This document shows, piece after piece, positions 28,592 to 34,757 of a DNA stretch of 64,000 bases (positions are counted from its first letter, which is position 1; each line of letters begins with the position of its first letter). The DNA comes from Acidovorax_G lacteus. GTDB taxonomy: Bacteria > Pseudomonadota > Gammaproteobacteria > Burkholderiales > Burkholderiaceae_C. Location of the stretch: positions 1 to 64,000 of the forward strand of contig NZ_BAABEX010000027.1 in assembly GCF_039540375.1 (NCBI RefSeq), given 5' to 3'. The notes under the pieces are model-generated. The model saw only the letters and a list, made by a program, of their open reading frames with translations, was not told the origin of the DNA and ran no database searches. The translations under genes were made by a program, and so were the position numbers.

Positions 28592-29172
28592 TGGCTGCAT
28601 CCACCCCCGCCCCCGCGCTGCCGCCCCTGCAGCCCGTGCTCCAGCACGCTCCCGAGCTGCTGCTGCGCGCCCAGTCCGTGCGCGTGGCGTTTTTCGACGT
28701 GGACGGGGTGCTCACCGACGGCGGCCTGTATTTCAGCGAGTCGGGCGAGACGCTCAAGCGCTTTCACACACTCGACGGCCATGGCCTGAAGCTGTTGCAG
28801 CAGGCGGGCATCGTGCCCGCGGTCATCACGGGCCGCGACTCGCCTGCGCTGCGCCTGCGCCTCAAGGCGCTGGGCATCGAACACGCGGTGTTCGGCACCG
28901 AAGACAAGCGCCCGGCGGCCGAGCAGATGCTGGCCACGCTGGGCCTGGGCTGGGAGCAGGCGGCCGCCATGGGCGACGACTGGCCCGACCTGCCCGTGAT
29001 GCGCCGCTGTGCCATCGCCTGCGCCCCGGCCAACGCCCAGGCCGAGGTGCTGGCCTGCGCGCACTACGTCACCCAGCGTGCGGGTGGCCAGGGCGCGGCG
29101 CGCGAGTGGTGCGACCTGCTGCTGGTGGCCTCGGGCCAGTACGCGCGCCTGCTGGCCGCCCACGGCGCATGA
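28591..29172 (+). CDS. kdsC: Kdo 8-phosphate phosphatase
   Basis: A 193-residue HAD-family phosphatase without a cap, which releases Kdo from Kdo 8-phosphate. The catalytic motif is FFDVDGVLTDGGLYFSESGE, where both Asp residues are intact. Motif II threonine lies in PAVITGRDS and the metal-binding Asp in MGDDWPDLPVM. There is a Pro-rich N-terminal extension of about 20 residues. It lies between kdsD and lptC with overlaps on both sides. Confidence 0.95.
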   Translation: MAASTPAPALPPLQPVLQHAPELLLRAQSVRVAFFDVDGVLTDGGLYFSESGETLKRFHTLDGHGLKLLQQAGIVPAVITGRDSPALRLRLKALGIEHAVFGTEDKRPAAEQMLATLGLGWEQAAAMGDDWPDLPVMRRCAIACAPANAQAEVLACAHYVTQRAGGQGAAREWCDLLLVASGQYARLLAAHGA

Positions 29173-29795
29173 GGGGCTCGGCCATGTGGCGCCAGACCTG
29201 GGACCGGCTCTCGCTGTACCTGCCGGTGCTGCTCATGGGCCTGCTCGCGCTGGGCACCTGGTGGCTGGTGCGCAATGCGCCCACGCCGCTGTCGCCGGCC
29301 GCCGCCACCGCCCCGGGTGACGAGCCCGACTACACCATGCGCAGCTTCTCGGTGCGTCACTTCGACGAAAGCGGCCGGCTGCAGAGCGAAGTGCGCGGCG
29401 AGGAAGCCCGCCACTACCCGCGCACCAACACCGTCGAGATCGACCGCGTGCGCATGCGCAGCATTGGCCCCGATGGCCGCGTGACCGTGGCCACCGCCGA
29501 CCGCGCCCTGAGCAACGCCGACGGCTCGGAGGTGCAACTCTTTGGCAATGCCGTCGTCACCCGCCAGCCGCTGCCCCCGCGGCCCGGGCAGACCCCCCAA
29601 CCGGTGCTGGAGTTTCGCGGGGAGTTCCTGCACGCCTTCACACGCGCCGAGCGCGTGACCTCCGACCGGCCTGTGGTGCTCACCCGCGGGGCGGATCGTT
29701 TTACCGCCGACCGGCTCGAATACGACCACGTCGCCCAGGTGCTGCAACTGCAGGGCCGGGTGCAGGGCGTGCTGCAGCCAGGCCGCGCGCGCTGA
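29169..29795 (+). CDS. lptC: LPS export ABC transporter periplasmic protein LptC
   Basis: A 208-residue bitopic protein that links the LptBFG transporter to the LptA bridge. One membrane helix lies near residues 14-33 (LYLPVLLMGLLALGTWWLV), followed by the periplasmic beta-jellyroll. Family text includes YTMRSFSVRHFDESGRL and GNAVVTRQ. The start overlaps the kdsC stop (ATGA); a second in-frame ATG lies five codons on. In many bacteria lptA and lptB follow directly, but here a short-chain dehydrogenase gene follows. Confidence 0.9.
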   Translation: MRGSAMWRQTWDRLSLYLPVLLMGLLALGTWWLVRNAPTPLSPAAATAPGDEPDYTMRSFSVRHFDESGRLQSEVRGEEARHYPRTNTVEIDRVRMRSIGPDGRVTVATADRALSNADGSEVQLFGNAVVTRQPLPPRPGQTPQPVLEFRGEFLHAFTRAERVTSDRPVVLTRGADRFTADRLEYDHVAQVLQLQGRVQGVLQPGRAR

Positions 29796-29851
29796 CCTCG
29801 ACGCGCGCCTTTGCGCCTGGCGTCTGGCCGACTTTTCCTGGAGACCGCCCC

Positions 29852-30637
29852 ATGACCGCTGCCCCCCTGGTTTTCATCACTGGTGCCTCCAGCGGCATCG
29901 GCCAGGCACTGGCCGAGCGCTACCACCGCGCAGGCTACCGCCTGGCCCTGGTGGCCCGGCGAACGTCTGAGGTCGAACAATGGGCTCGTGCTTGTAATCT
30001 AAGCACGAGCAGCTATCAAATTTATAGCGCTGATGTGTCGAACATCGACAGCATCGTGGCTGCAGGCCAGGACTGCCTGCAGCGCCAGGGCCTGCCCGAC
30101 CTGGTGATCGCCAACGCAGGCATCAGCGTGGGCATGGACACCGCCGTGCGCGGCGATCTGGACGTGCTGGTGCGCACCCTGGCCACCAACAACGTGGGGC
30201 TGGCCGCCACTTTCCACCCGTTCATCGCGGGCATGGTGGCGCGCGGCAGCGGCACGCTGGTGGGCGTGGCCAGCGTGGCGGGCATTCGCGGTCTGCCCGG
30301 CCACGGGGCCTACTGCGCGAGCAAGGCGGGCGTGATCAGCTACTGCGAAAGCCTGCGTGGCGAGCTGCGCCCGCATGGCGTGCGCGTGGTCACCATCGCA
30401 CCGGGCTACATCGACACGCCGCTCACGCGCCAGAACCGCTACAGCATGCCCTTTCTGATGCAGGCTGCAGACTTCGCCGACCAGGCCTTTCGCACCATTG
30501 CGGCTGGTGCCAGCTACCGCGTGATTCCGTGGCAGATGGGCGTGGTGGCCAAGCTGCTGCGCCTGCTGCCCAACCCCCTGTTTGACCGGCTGCTGGCGGG
30601 CCGCCCGCGCAAGCACCGCGAGGGCGAGGGCCGCTGA
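29852..30637 (+). CDS. Short-chain dehydrogenase/reductase with an embedded repeat
   Basis: A 261-residue Rossmann-fold oxidoreductase. The cofactor motif is TGASSGIGQALAERY (residues 10-24), and the catalytic triad is Ser in GVASVAG, with Tyr and Lys in GAYCASKAG. NNVG-type text (ATNNVGLA) is also present. It is close to the YqjQ/DltE-like SDR group, substrate unknown. Residues about 44-59 (WARACNLSTSSYQIYS) are encoded by a copy of the palindromic element at 29979-30028, which reads through in frame without disrupting the fold; these residues fall between the second and third beta-strands. Downstream, 72 bp separate it from the bicarbonate transporter gene. Confidence 0.9.
   Translation: MTAAPLVFITGASSGIGQALAERYHRAGYRLALVARRTSEVEQWARACNLSTSSYQIYSADVSNIDSIVAAGQDCLQRQGLPDLVIANAGISVGMDTAVRGDLDVLVRTLATNNVGLAATFHPFIAGMVARGSGTLVGVASVAGIRGLPGHGAYCASKAGVISYCESLRGELRPHGVRVVTIAPGYIDTPLTRQNRYSMPFLMQAADFADQAFRTIAAGASYRVIPWQMGVVAKLLRLLPNPLFDRLLAGRPRKHREGEGR
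29979..30028 (-). repeat. Palindromic interspersed element, copy 3, inside a coding sequence
   Basis: Arms GCTCGTGCTT (29984-29993) and AAGCACGAGC (30001-30010) flank a seven-base loop. AGCTAT and a closing ATAGC follow, and a CATT edge lies on the other side. The whole copy is inside the short-chain dehydrogenase frame and contributes about 16 codons with no stop. Confidence 0.9.
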
Positions 30638-30698
30638 AGCGTTTGCCCCCTGGCAGCGTGGGGACTTCCCGGTTGCCGCACTGCACAAACGCTGCCAG
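30638..30698 (+). promoter_or_regulatory. Possible alternative-helix leader upstream of the sbtA-like gene
   Basis: AGCGTTTG (30638-30645) is complementary to CAAACGCT (30686-30693), and CTGGCAGCG (30650-30658) is complementary to CGCTGCCAG (30690-30698). The two downstream segments share four bases, so the helices exclude each other at that point. The next start codon is at 30710 and lacks a clear Shine-Dalgarno sequence. The arrangement resembles an attenuator, but no ligand or mechanism is evident. Confidence 0.35.
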
Positions 30699-30709
30699 CA
30701 TCGCGGCCC

Positions 30710-31651
30710 ATGCTTGACGTTGTTGTTCTGTTCTTCCTGCTGGGCGTGGTGGCGCGCCTGGTCAAAAGCGATCTGCGGCTGCCCGAGGCGCTGTACGAAA
30801 CGCTCTCCATCTACCTGCTGCTGGCCATCGGCCTCAAGGGCGGCATTGAACTGAGCCGCCAGCCGCTGGCGGTGCTCATGCCGCAGATTGCGCTGTGCGT
30901 GGCGCTGGGGTTCTCGATTCCGTTCCTGCTCGTGCCCATTCTGCGGCGCATGGGCCTGAGCGCGGTGGACAGCGCCGCCCTGGCCGCGCACTACGGCTCG
31001 GTCAGCGTGGTCACCTTTGCTGTGGCCAGCGCCTGGTTGCAACGCCGCGGCATCCCGGCCGAGTCGCACGCCGCGCTGTGGGTGGCCCTAATGGAAGCGC
31101 CCGGCCTGGTGGCGGGCATCCTGCTGGCGCGACTGGGCTCGCGCGATCCGCAGGCTCCGGCGGTGCGCTGGGGTGAACTCGCGCACGACGTCTTTTTTGG
31201 CAAGTCGGTGCTGCTGCTGGCAGGCGGCATCCTGATCGGCGCGGTGATGGGCGAGCAGGGCACGGCCCCGATCAAGCCGGTGTTCATGGACCTGTTCAAG
31301 GGCGTGCTGGCGCTGTTTCTGCTGGAGCTGGGCCTGGTGGCCGGGGCCCGTCTGGGCGAGTTCCGCCGCTACGGGCTCAAGCTGCTGGTGTTCGCCGTCT
31401 GCGCGCCCGTGGGCCTGTCGGTGCTGGGCGTGCTCGCCGGCCGCCTGCTGGGCCTGTCGGAAGGTGGCATGACCCTGATGGGCGTGCTGGCCGCCAGCGC
31501 CAGCTACATCGCAGCCCCCACGGCCATGCGCATTGCCCTGCCGCAGGCCAACGCCGCGCTGTCCATCACGGCCGCGCTGGGCATCACCTTCCCCTTCAAC
31601 CTGGTGTTCGGCATTCCGCTGTACCACCGCATCGCACAGGCCCTGTCATGA
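30710..31651 (+). CDS. Sodium-dependent bicarbonate transporter family permease (SbtA-like)
   Basis: A 313-residue membrane protein with about ten helices in two inverted halves, the length and pattern of SbtA/DUF897 permeases: LYETLSIYLLLAIGLKGG near the N-terminus, AAHYGSVSVVTFAVA in the middle and GVLAASASYIAAPTAMR near the end. Cyanobacterial SbtA takes up bicarbonate with sodium. The next gene overlaps its stop by four bases (ATGA) and encodes a PII-like protein, as in sbtA-sbtB pairs, which strengthens the assignment. In a heterotroph the likely role is bicarbonate supply for carboxylases; substrate is not proven. Confidence 0.85.
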   Translation: MLDVVVLFFLLGVVARLVKSDLRLPEALYETLSIYLLLAIGLKGGIELSRQPLAVLMPQIALCVALGFSIPFLLVPILRRMGLSAVDSAALAAHYGSVSVVTFAVASAWLQRRGIPAESHAALWVALMEAPGLVAGILLARLGSRDPQAPAVRWGELAHDVFFGKSVLLLAGGILIGAVMGEQGTAPIKPVFMDLFKGVLALFLLELGLVAGARLGEFRRYGLKLLVFAVCAPVGLSVLGVLAGRLLGLSEGGMTLMGVLAASASYIAAPTAMRIALPQANAALSITAALGITFPFNLVFGIPLYHRIAQALS

Positions 31652-31968
31652 GCGTGCCCAAGCATCCCAAGAAACTGCTCGTCCTGATCGCCGAGGCCGC
31701 CATCGAAAAACGCCTGGTGGCCGACGTCATGCGCCTGGGCGCGCTGGGCTACACCGCACACGACGTGCGGGGCGGCAGCATCCACGCCGTGCGCGAAGGG
31801 CATTGGGAGGCCGACCGCACGGTCGAACTGCAGGTGGTGTGCGACGAGGCGGTGGCCGACGCCATTGCCACGCATGTCATGGCCACCTACGCGCCCCACT
31901 ACGGCATCACGCTGTACTTTGCCGACGTGGCGGTGCTGCGGCCCGAGAAGTACGGGCAGCCGCGCTAG
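31648..31968 (+). CDS. PII-like regulatory protein (SbtB-like)
   Basis: A 106-residue ferredoxin-fold protein of the PII superfamily. KKLLVLIAEAAIEKRLVADV is the first strand and helix, GGSIHAVREGHWEADRTVEL covers the T-loop region, and YGITLYFADVAVL is the last strand. It lacks the C-terminal cysteine loop of cyanobacterial SbtB, so redox control of that kind is unlikely. By analogy it binds adenine nucleotides and gates the SbtA-like permease, with which it is translationally coupled. Confidence 0.8.
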   Translation: MSVPKHPKKLLVLIAEAAIEKRLVADVMRLGALGYTAHDVRGGSIHAVREGHWEADRTVELQVVCDEAVADAIATHVMATYAPHYGITLYFADVAVLRPEKYGQPR

Positions 31969-32405
31969 GCAGGCGGTGCCGCCCTGGCGGCGGTGCGCGC
32001 CGCCTGGCCGCCCATGCGGTGCCCCTGGTGGTCGGCGCTGAGGGCAGCGCGTGCAGACCTGCCCACCGTACAGGCTCGGGCGTGTCGGCAGAGGCTGCTG
32101 TGGGGCGCGACAGGTGGTGTGCGCAGATCCCCGGTGCCTTTTTTTGTGCTGCCGCCGGCTTGCGACCCGTTGACGGACGCGGTGTGCGTTGAAATGCCTG
32201 TCGGGCCCGGCGCGTGCGGTGCGGCGTGAGGGGGCGGTTGGGGGCCGTTTGCGGGGCGGGGTATCCCGCGCCACAGCCGGCCGTTTTGCGTTGCCGAGGG
32301 CGTGGGGGCGATGCGGTGTCGGTGGCCCATGAAAAAAGCCCCTGTGCAGGGGCTTTGGATTGTGTGGGCGCACAGCGGGCGCCCTGTGTGGGGCAAGCGG
32401 GCCGA
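31969..32405. other. Intergenic region between SbtB-like and RRM genes
   Basis: This 437-bp convergent spacer contains the terminator of the RRM gene near 32332-32356. The rest is GC-rich with several short inverted repeats (for example around 31972-32013) and no open frame I can support. Confidence 0.6.
32332..32356 (-). terminator. Rho-independent terminator of the first RRM gene
   Basis: AAAGCCCCTG (32335-32344) pairs with CAGGGGCTTT (32347-32356) around a two-base loop. On the minus strand the stem is followed by a run of six T (32337-32332). It lies about 50 bp after the stop codon of the RRM gene at 32406. Confidence 0.85.
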
Positions 32406-32894
32406 TCAGTAGCCGCCGTTGCCACCACCGTAGCCGCCGCCACCGCCGCCGTTGCGGCCACCGCCGCGCGGGCCCGAGCCGTAGGGGCTGCGGAAACCGC
32501 CTTCGCTGCGGCCGCCACCGTAACCACCGTCGCCGCGACCGCCGCCGAAGCCGCCTTCACGGCCGCCACCAAAGCCACCGCTGCGGCCACCGCCGCCGAA
32601 GCCGCCACCGCCACCACCAAAGCCGCCGCTGCGGGGCGGGCGAGGTTCCATCGGGCGGGCTTCGTTCACCACAATGCTGCGGCCACCGAGGGACTGACCG
32701 TTCATGCCGTTGATCGCGGCCTGCGCCTCGGCATCGCTGCCCATCTCGACGAAGCCGAAGCCCTTGGAGCGGCCCGTGTCACGCTCCATCATCACTTTGG
32801 CGCTGGTCACGGCGCCGAACTGGCCGAAGGCCTGCTCGAGATCGCCATCACGCACGGAATACGGCAGGTTGCCGACATACAGTTTGTTGCCCAT
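32406..32894 (-). CDS. Glycine-rich RNA-binding protein (single RRM), copy A
   Basis: A 162-residue protein. Residues about 3-78 form one RRM with RNP2 KLYVGNLPY and RNP1 RSKGFGFVEM. The rest is a Gly/Arg/Tyr-rich tail of GGFGGGR-like repeats. Bacterial proteins of this type bind RNA and are often cold-induced, as in cyanobacterial Rbp proteins. The ATG at 32894 follows GAGGAG. A paralogue lies directly upstream in the same orientation, with its own terminator, so each is probably its own transcript. The 5' leader contains a hairpin that can hide the ribosome binding site. Confidence 0.92.
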   Translation of the reverse strand: MGNKLYVGNLPYSVRDGDLEQAFGQFGAVTSAKVMMERDTGRSKGFGFVEMGSDAEAQAAINGMNGQSLGGRSIVVNEARPMEPRPPRSGGFGGGGGGFGGGGRSGGFGGGREGGFGGGRGDGGYGGGRSEGGFRSPYGSGPRGGGRNGGGGGGYGGGNGGY

Positions 32895-32896
32895 CA

Positions 32897-32938
32897 CGGG
32901 ACTCCTCAAAAACACATGAATAAAGCGATGGAGTCCCG
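32897..32938 (-). promoter_or_regulatory. Shine-Dalgarno-sequestering hairpin of RRM gene A
   Basis: On the mRNA (minus) strand CGGGACTCC (32938-32930) is perfectly complementary to GGAGTCCCG (32905-32897), with a 24-base loop. The Shine-Dalgarno GAGGAG is at 32907-32902, so its GGAG part would be paired and the start codon lies three bases beyond the stem. A 12-base block, GTCAGTTTCGCG (32988-32977), further upstream is shared exactly with the paralogue's leader. Confidence 0.55.
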
Positions 32939-33106
32939 AAAACGCAGCCAGCTGATCTCAAATGACGCTCTATGCGCGCGAAACTGACGGACACCGCAAA
33001 CCTGTAGACAGGCCAAAAACCTGCCGAACCATTATGCGCCACATCTTTTAAAAAAAAGCAAGCGGCAATACACCATGTGGTGTCAATGTCGCAAGGGGGC
33101 GGAAAC

Positions 33107-33128
33107 AAAAAAGGAGCCCGAAGGCTCC
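33107..33128 (-). terminator. Rho-independent terminator of the second RRM gene
   Basis: On the minus strand GGAGCC-TTCG-GGCTCC followed by six T (33128 to 33107): a six-pair stem closed by a UUCG tetraloop and a U tract. It lies about 42 bp after the stop codon of the gene at 33171. Confidence 0.9.
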
Positions 33129-33170
33129 CTTGTGCGTGGTGCCGATCCGGCCAGCCGGATCGAGCGCCCA

Positions 33171-33539
33171 TCAGTAGCTGTTGCGGCCACCGCCGTAGCC
33201 ACCGCCGTCGCCACGGCCACCACCGAAGCCGCCACTGCGGCCACCGCCGTTGTAGCCACCACCAAAGCCGCCGCTGCGCGGGGGGCGGGGTTCCATCGGA
33301 CGGGCTTCGTTGACCACGAGGTCACGGCCGCCGAAATTCTGGCCATGCACGCCCTGGATGGCGGCTTGTGCTTCGGCATCGCTGCCCATTTCGACGAAGC
33401 CGAAACCCTTGGAACGGCCGGTGTCGCGCTCCATCATGACCTTGGCGCTGCCCACGGTGCCGTAGGCGCTGAAGGTTTGCTCGAGGTCGGAATCGCGGAA
33501 GGAATAGGGCAGGTTGCCCACGTAGAGTTTGTTGCCCAT
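33171..33539 (-). CDS. Glycine-rich RNA-binding protein (single RRM), copy B
   Basis: A 122-residue paralogue of the protein at 32406. The RRM is nearly identical (KLYVGNLPYSFRDSDLEQTF, then RSKGFGFVEM), while the Gly-rich tail is shorter (about 35 residues against 75). The ATG at 33539 follows CAGGAG. The paralogues clearly arose by tandem duplication, with divergence mostly in the tail and in residues such as GQNFGGRDL against GQSLGGRSI. The leader has the same arrangement as in copy A. Confidence 0.92.
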   Translation of the reverse strand: MGNKLYVGNLPYSFRDSDLEQTFSAYGTVGSAKVMMERDTGRSKGFGFVEMGSDAEAQAAIQGVHGQNFGGRDLVVNEARPMEPRPPRSGGFGGGYNGGGRSGGFGGGRGDGGGYGGGRNSY

Positions 33540-33542
33540 GAA

Positions 33543-33577
33543 GGACTCCTGAAAAAAAAGAAAACGCGATGGAGCCC
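33543..33577 (-). promoter_or_regulatory. Shine-Dalgarno-sequestering hairpin of RRM gene B
   Basis: On the mRNA strand GGGCTCC (33577-33571) pairs with GGAGTCC (33549-33543), with one G-U pair replacing the G-C-compatible base in copy A. The second arm contains the Shine-Dalgarno sequence. The loop is T-rich (21 bases). Because the two leaders differ in sequence but keep the pairing, the hairpin seems to be maintained. Confidence 0.5.
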
Positions 33578-33763
33578 GACGCAATCAACAAACCTGTGAC
33601 GACTTCAAAGACGCGAAACTGACCAATCACCGCTCACCAATGCCCGGAGAATCCCTCCGGGCGACCCCATTATGGGGCCGTTTGCCCGACGCGGGCGGTT
33701 TTTTCGCGGGCGGGCTCGCCCGGCCGCGCCGCGCGTGGCAAAAAAGCCCGTGCGGTGCGGGGC

Positions 33764-33769
33764 TATAAT
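33764..33769 (+). promoter_or_regulatory. -10 element for the manganese-riboswitch transcript
   Basis: A perfect TATAAT. No good -35 is seen at the usual distance. Transcription starting near 33776 would place the riboswitch at the very 5' end of the RNA. Confidence 0.6.
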
Positions 33770-33775
33770 CGCGTC

Positions 33776-33890
33776 CGTCTTTGGGGAGTAGCCCGCCCGG
33801 CGCGCAAGGCGCCGGGGCATGCATCAACAGACTTGGGCCTGTGGCCTATGGTGCATGCGGCTTGGCGGTTGGGCGAGACCATTGGCTGTG
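33776..33890 (+). promoter_or_regulatory. yybP-ykoY manganese riboswitch
   Basis: The conserved 5' motif TTTGGGGAGTAGCC (GGGGAGTAG at 33783-33791), the loop motif TCAACAGACT (33824-33833) and the second loop motif GAGACC (33875-33880) occur in the order and spacing of yybP-ykoY RNAs such as the E. coli mntP and alx leaders. The class senses Mn2+. The downstream gene is a UPF0016 manganese exporter, a common partner. About 70 bases separate the aptamer from the start codon; I cannot tell whether control is at transcription or translation. Confidence 0.9.
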
Positions 33891-33962
33891 TACGGATCCC
33901 TTGGCCGGAGTCCGCGCACGGTCAATGCGTTTGTCACCTTCCGGCCGCCTATGGAACCCCAC

Positions 33963-34529
33963 ATGGAAGCTTTCCTTGTCTCCACCGCCCTGGTCGCTCT
34001 GGCCGAAATGGGCGACAAAACCCAACTGCTGTCGCTGGTGCTGGCCGCCCGCTTTCGCAAGCCCTGGCCCATCGTGCTGGGCATTCTGGTGGCCACGCTG
34101 GCCAACCACGCGCTCGCGGGCGCGGTGGGTGCCTGGGTCACCACGGTGCTGGGGCCGGAGGTGCTGCGCTGGGTGCTGGGCGTGTCCTTCATCGCCATGG
34201 CCGTGTGGATGCTGATTCCGGACAAGCTGGACGACGACGACACGCGCACTGCGCCGCGGCTGGGCGTGTTCGGCACCACGGTGCTGGCGTTCTTTCTGGC
34301 CGAGATGGGCGACAAGACGCAGATTGCCACGGTGATGTTGGCCGCCCAGTACAACGCCTACCTCTGGGTGGTGGCGGGCACCACGCTGGGCATGATGCTG
34401 GCCAATGCCCCCGTGGTGTGGCTGGGCGAGCGCATCACGCGGCGCGTGCCCATCCGGGCGGTGCACATGGTCTCGGCCCTCATCTTTGTGGTGCTGGGCC
34501 TGTGGGCGATCTTCGGTCCAGCGCTGTAG
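33963..34529 (+). CDS. UPF0016/GDT1 family manganese exporter
   Basis: A 188-residue protein with six membrane helices in two homologous halves. Each half carries the family signature E-x-G-D-K-T-Q: ALAEMGDKTQLLSLVLAARF near the N-terminus and FLAEMGDKTQIATVMLAAQY in the second half. Relatives (TMEM165, Gdt1, MneA, MntX) move Mn2+ or Ca2+. The manganese riboswitch upstream points to Mn2+ efflux. The start is ambiguous between ATGs at 33951 and 33963; the latter gives the conventional MEAFLVSTALVAL. Confidence 0.9.
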   Translation: MEAFLVSTALVALAEMGDKTQLLSLVLAARFRKPWPIVLGILVATLANHALAGAVGAWVTTVLGPEVLRWVLGVSFIAMAVWMLIPDKLDDDDTRTAPRLGVFGTTVLAFFLAEMGDKTQIATVMLAAQYNAYLWVVAGTTLGMMLANAPVVWLGERITRRVPIRAVHMVSALIFVVLGLWAIFGPAL

Positions 34530-34557
34530 GCGTGCGGCTGCAGCGCAAGCGGTTTGG

Positions 34558-34563
34558 TATAGT
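34558..34563 (+). promoter_or_regulatory. Extended -10 promoter for metX leader
   Basis: TATAGT preceded by TGG makes an extended -10 element. No clear -35 is visible. A start near 34570 coincides with the 5' edge of the SAM-II aptamer. Confidence 0.5.
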
Positions 34564-34567
34564 CACG

Positions 34568-34622
34568 CGCAGCGCCGATTTGCCACCGCTTGCGGGCGCT
34601 TTACAAGTTCAGCTAAAGACCC
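34568..34622 (+). promoter_or_regulatory. SAM-II riboswitch
   Basis: AGCGCC (34571-34576) pairs with GGCGCT (34595-34600) as P1. The loop GATTTG and the stretch TTACAAG, followed by the conserved AGCTAAAG (34611-34618), match the SAM-II (metA) pseudoknot consensus. This compact class binds S-adenosylmethionine and lowers expression of methionine genes in alpha- and betaproteobacteria. It precedes metX, a standard target. A terminator hairpin lies immediately downstream. Confidence 0.85.
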
Positions 34623-34634
34623 GACCGACACCCG

Positions 34635-34671
34635 ACCCGGCCTCGTTTTTAGCGACGCCGGGTATTTTTTT
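34635..34671 (+). terminator. Intrinsic terminator in the metX leader
   Basis: ACCCGGC (34635-34641) pairs with GCCGGGT (34657-34663), with an inner TCG/CGA pairing, followed by ATTTTTTT (34664-34671). It lies 12 bases after the SAM-II aptamer and 87 bases before the metX start, so it probably attenuates metX when SAM is high. I did not find an obvious antiterminator. Confidence 0.8.
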
Positions 34672-34757
34672 GCCGATGCTTGCCCCCGGCAAAAAAGCGG
34701 CTCCTCGCGGAGCCCCCGCGCAGGCGGTGGAGCCCCCGGGGCCCGGTTGTCTGCCCT

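Noticed and set aside
32406..33313. Gly-codon-rich periodic DNA in the RRM gene tails as a tandem repeat or CRISPR-like array
   Set aside because: The periodicity is the coding of GGFGGGR-type protein repeats; there are no constant repeats with unique spacers.
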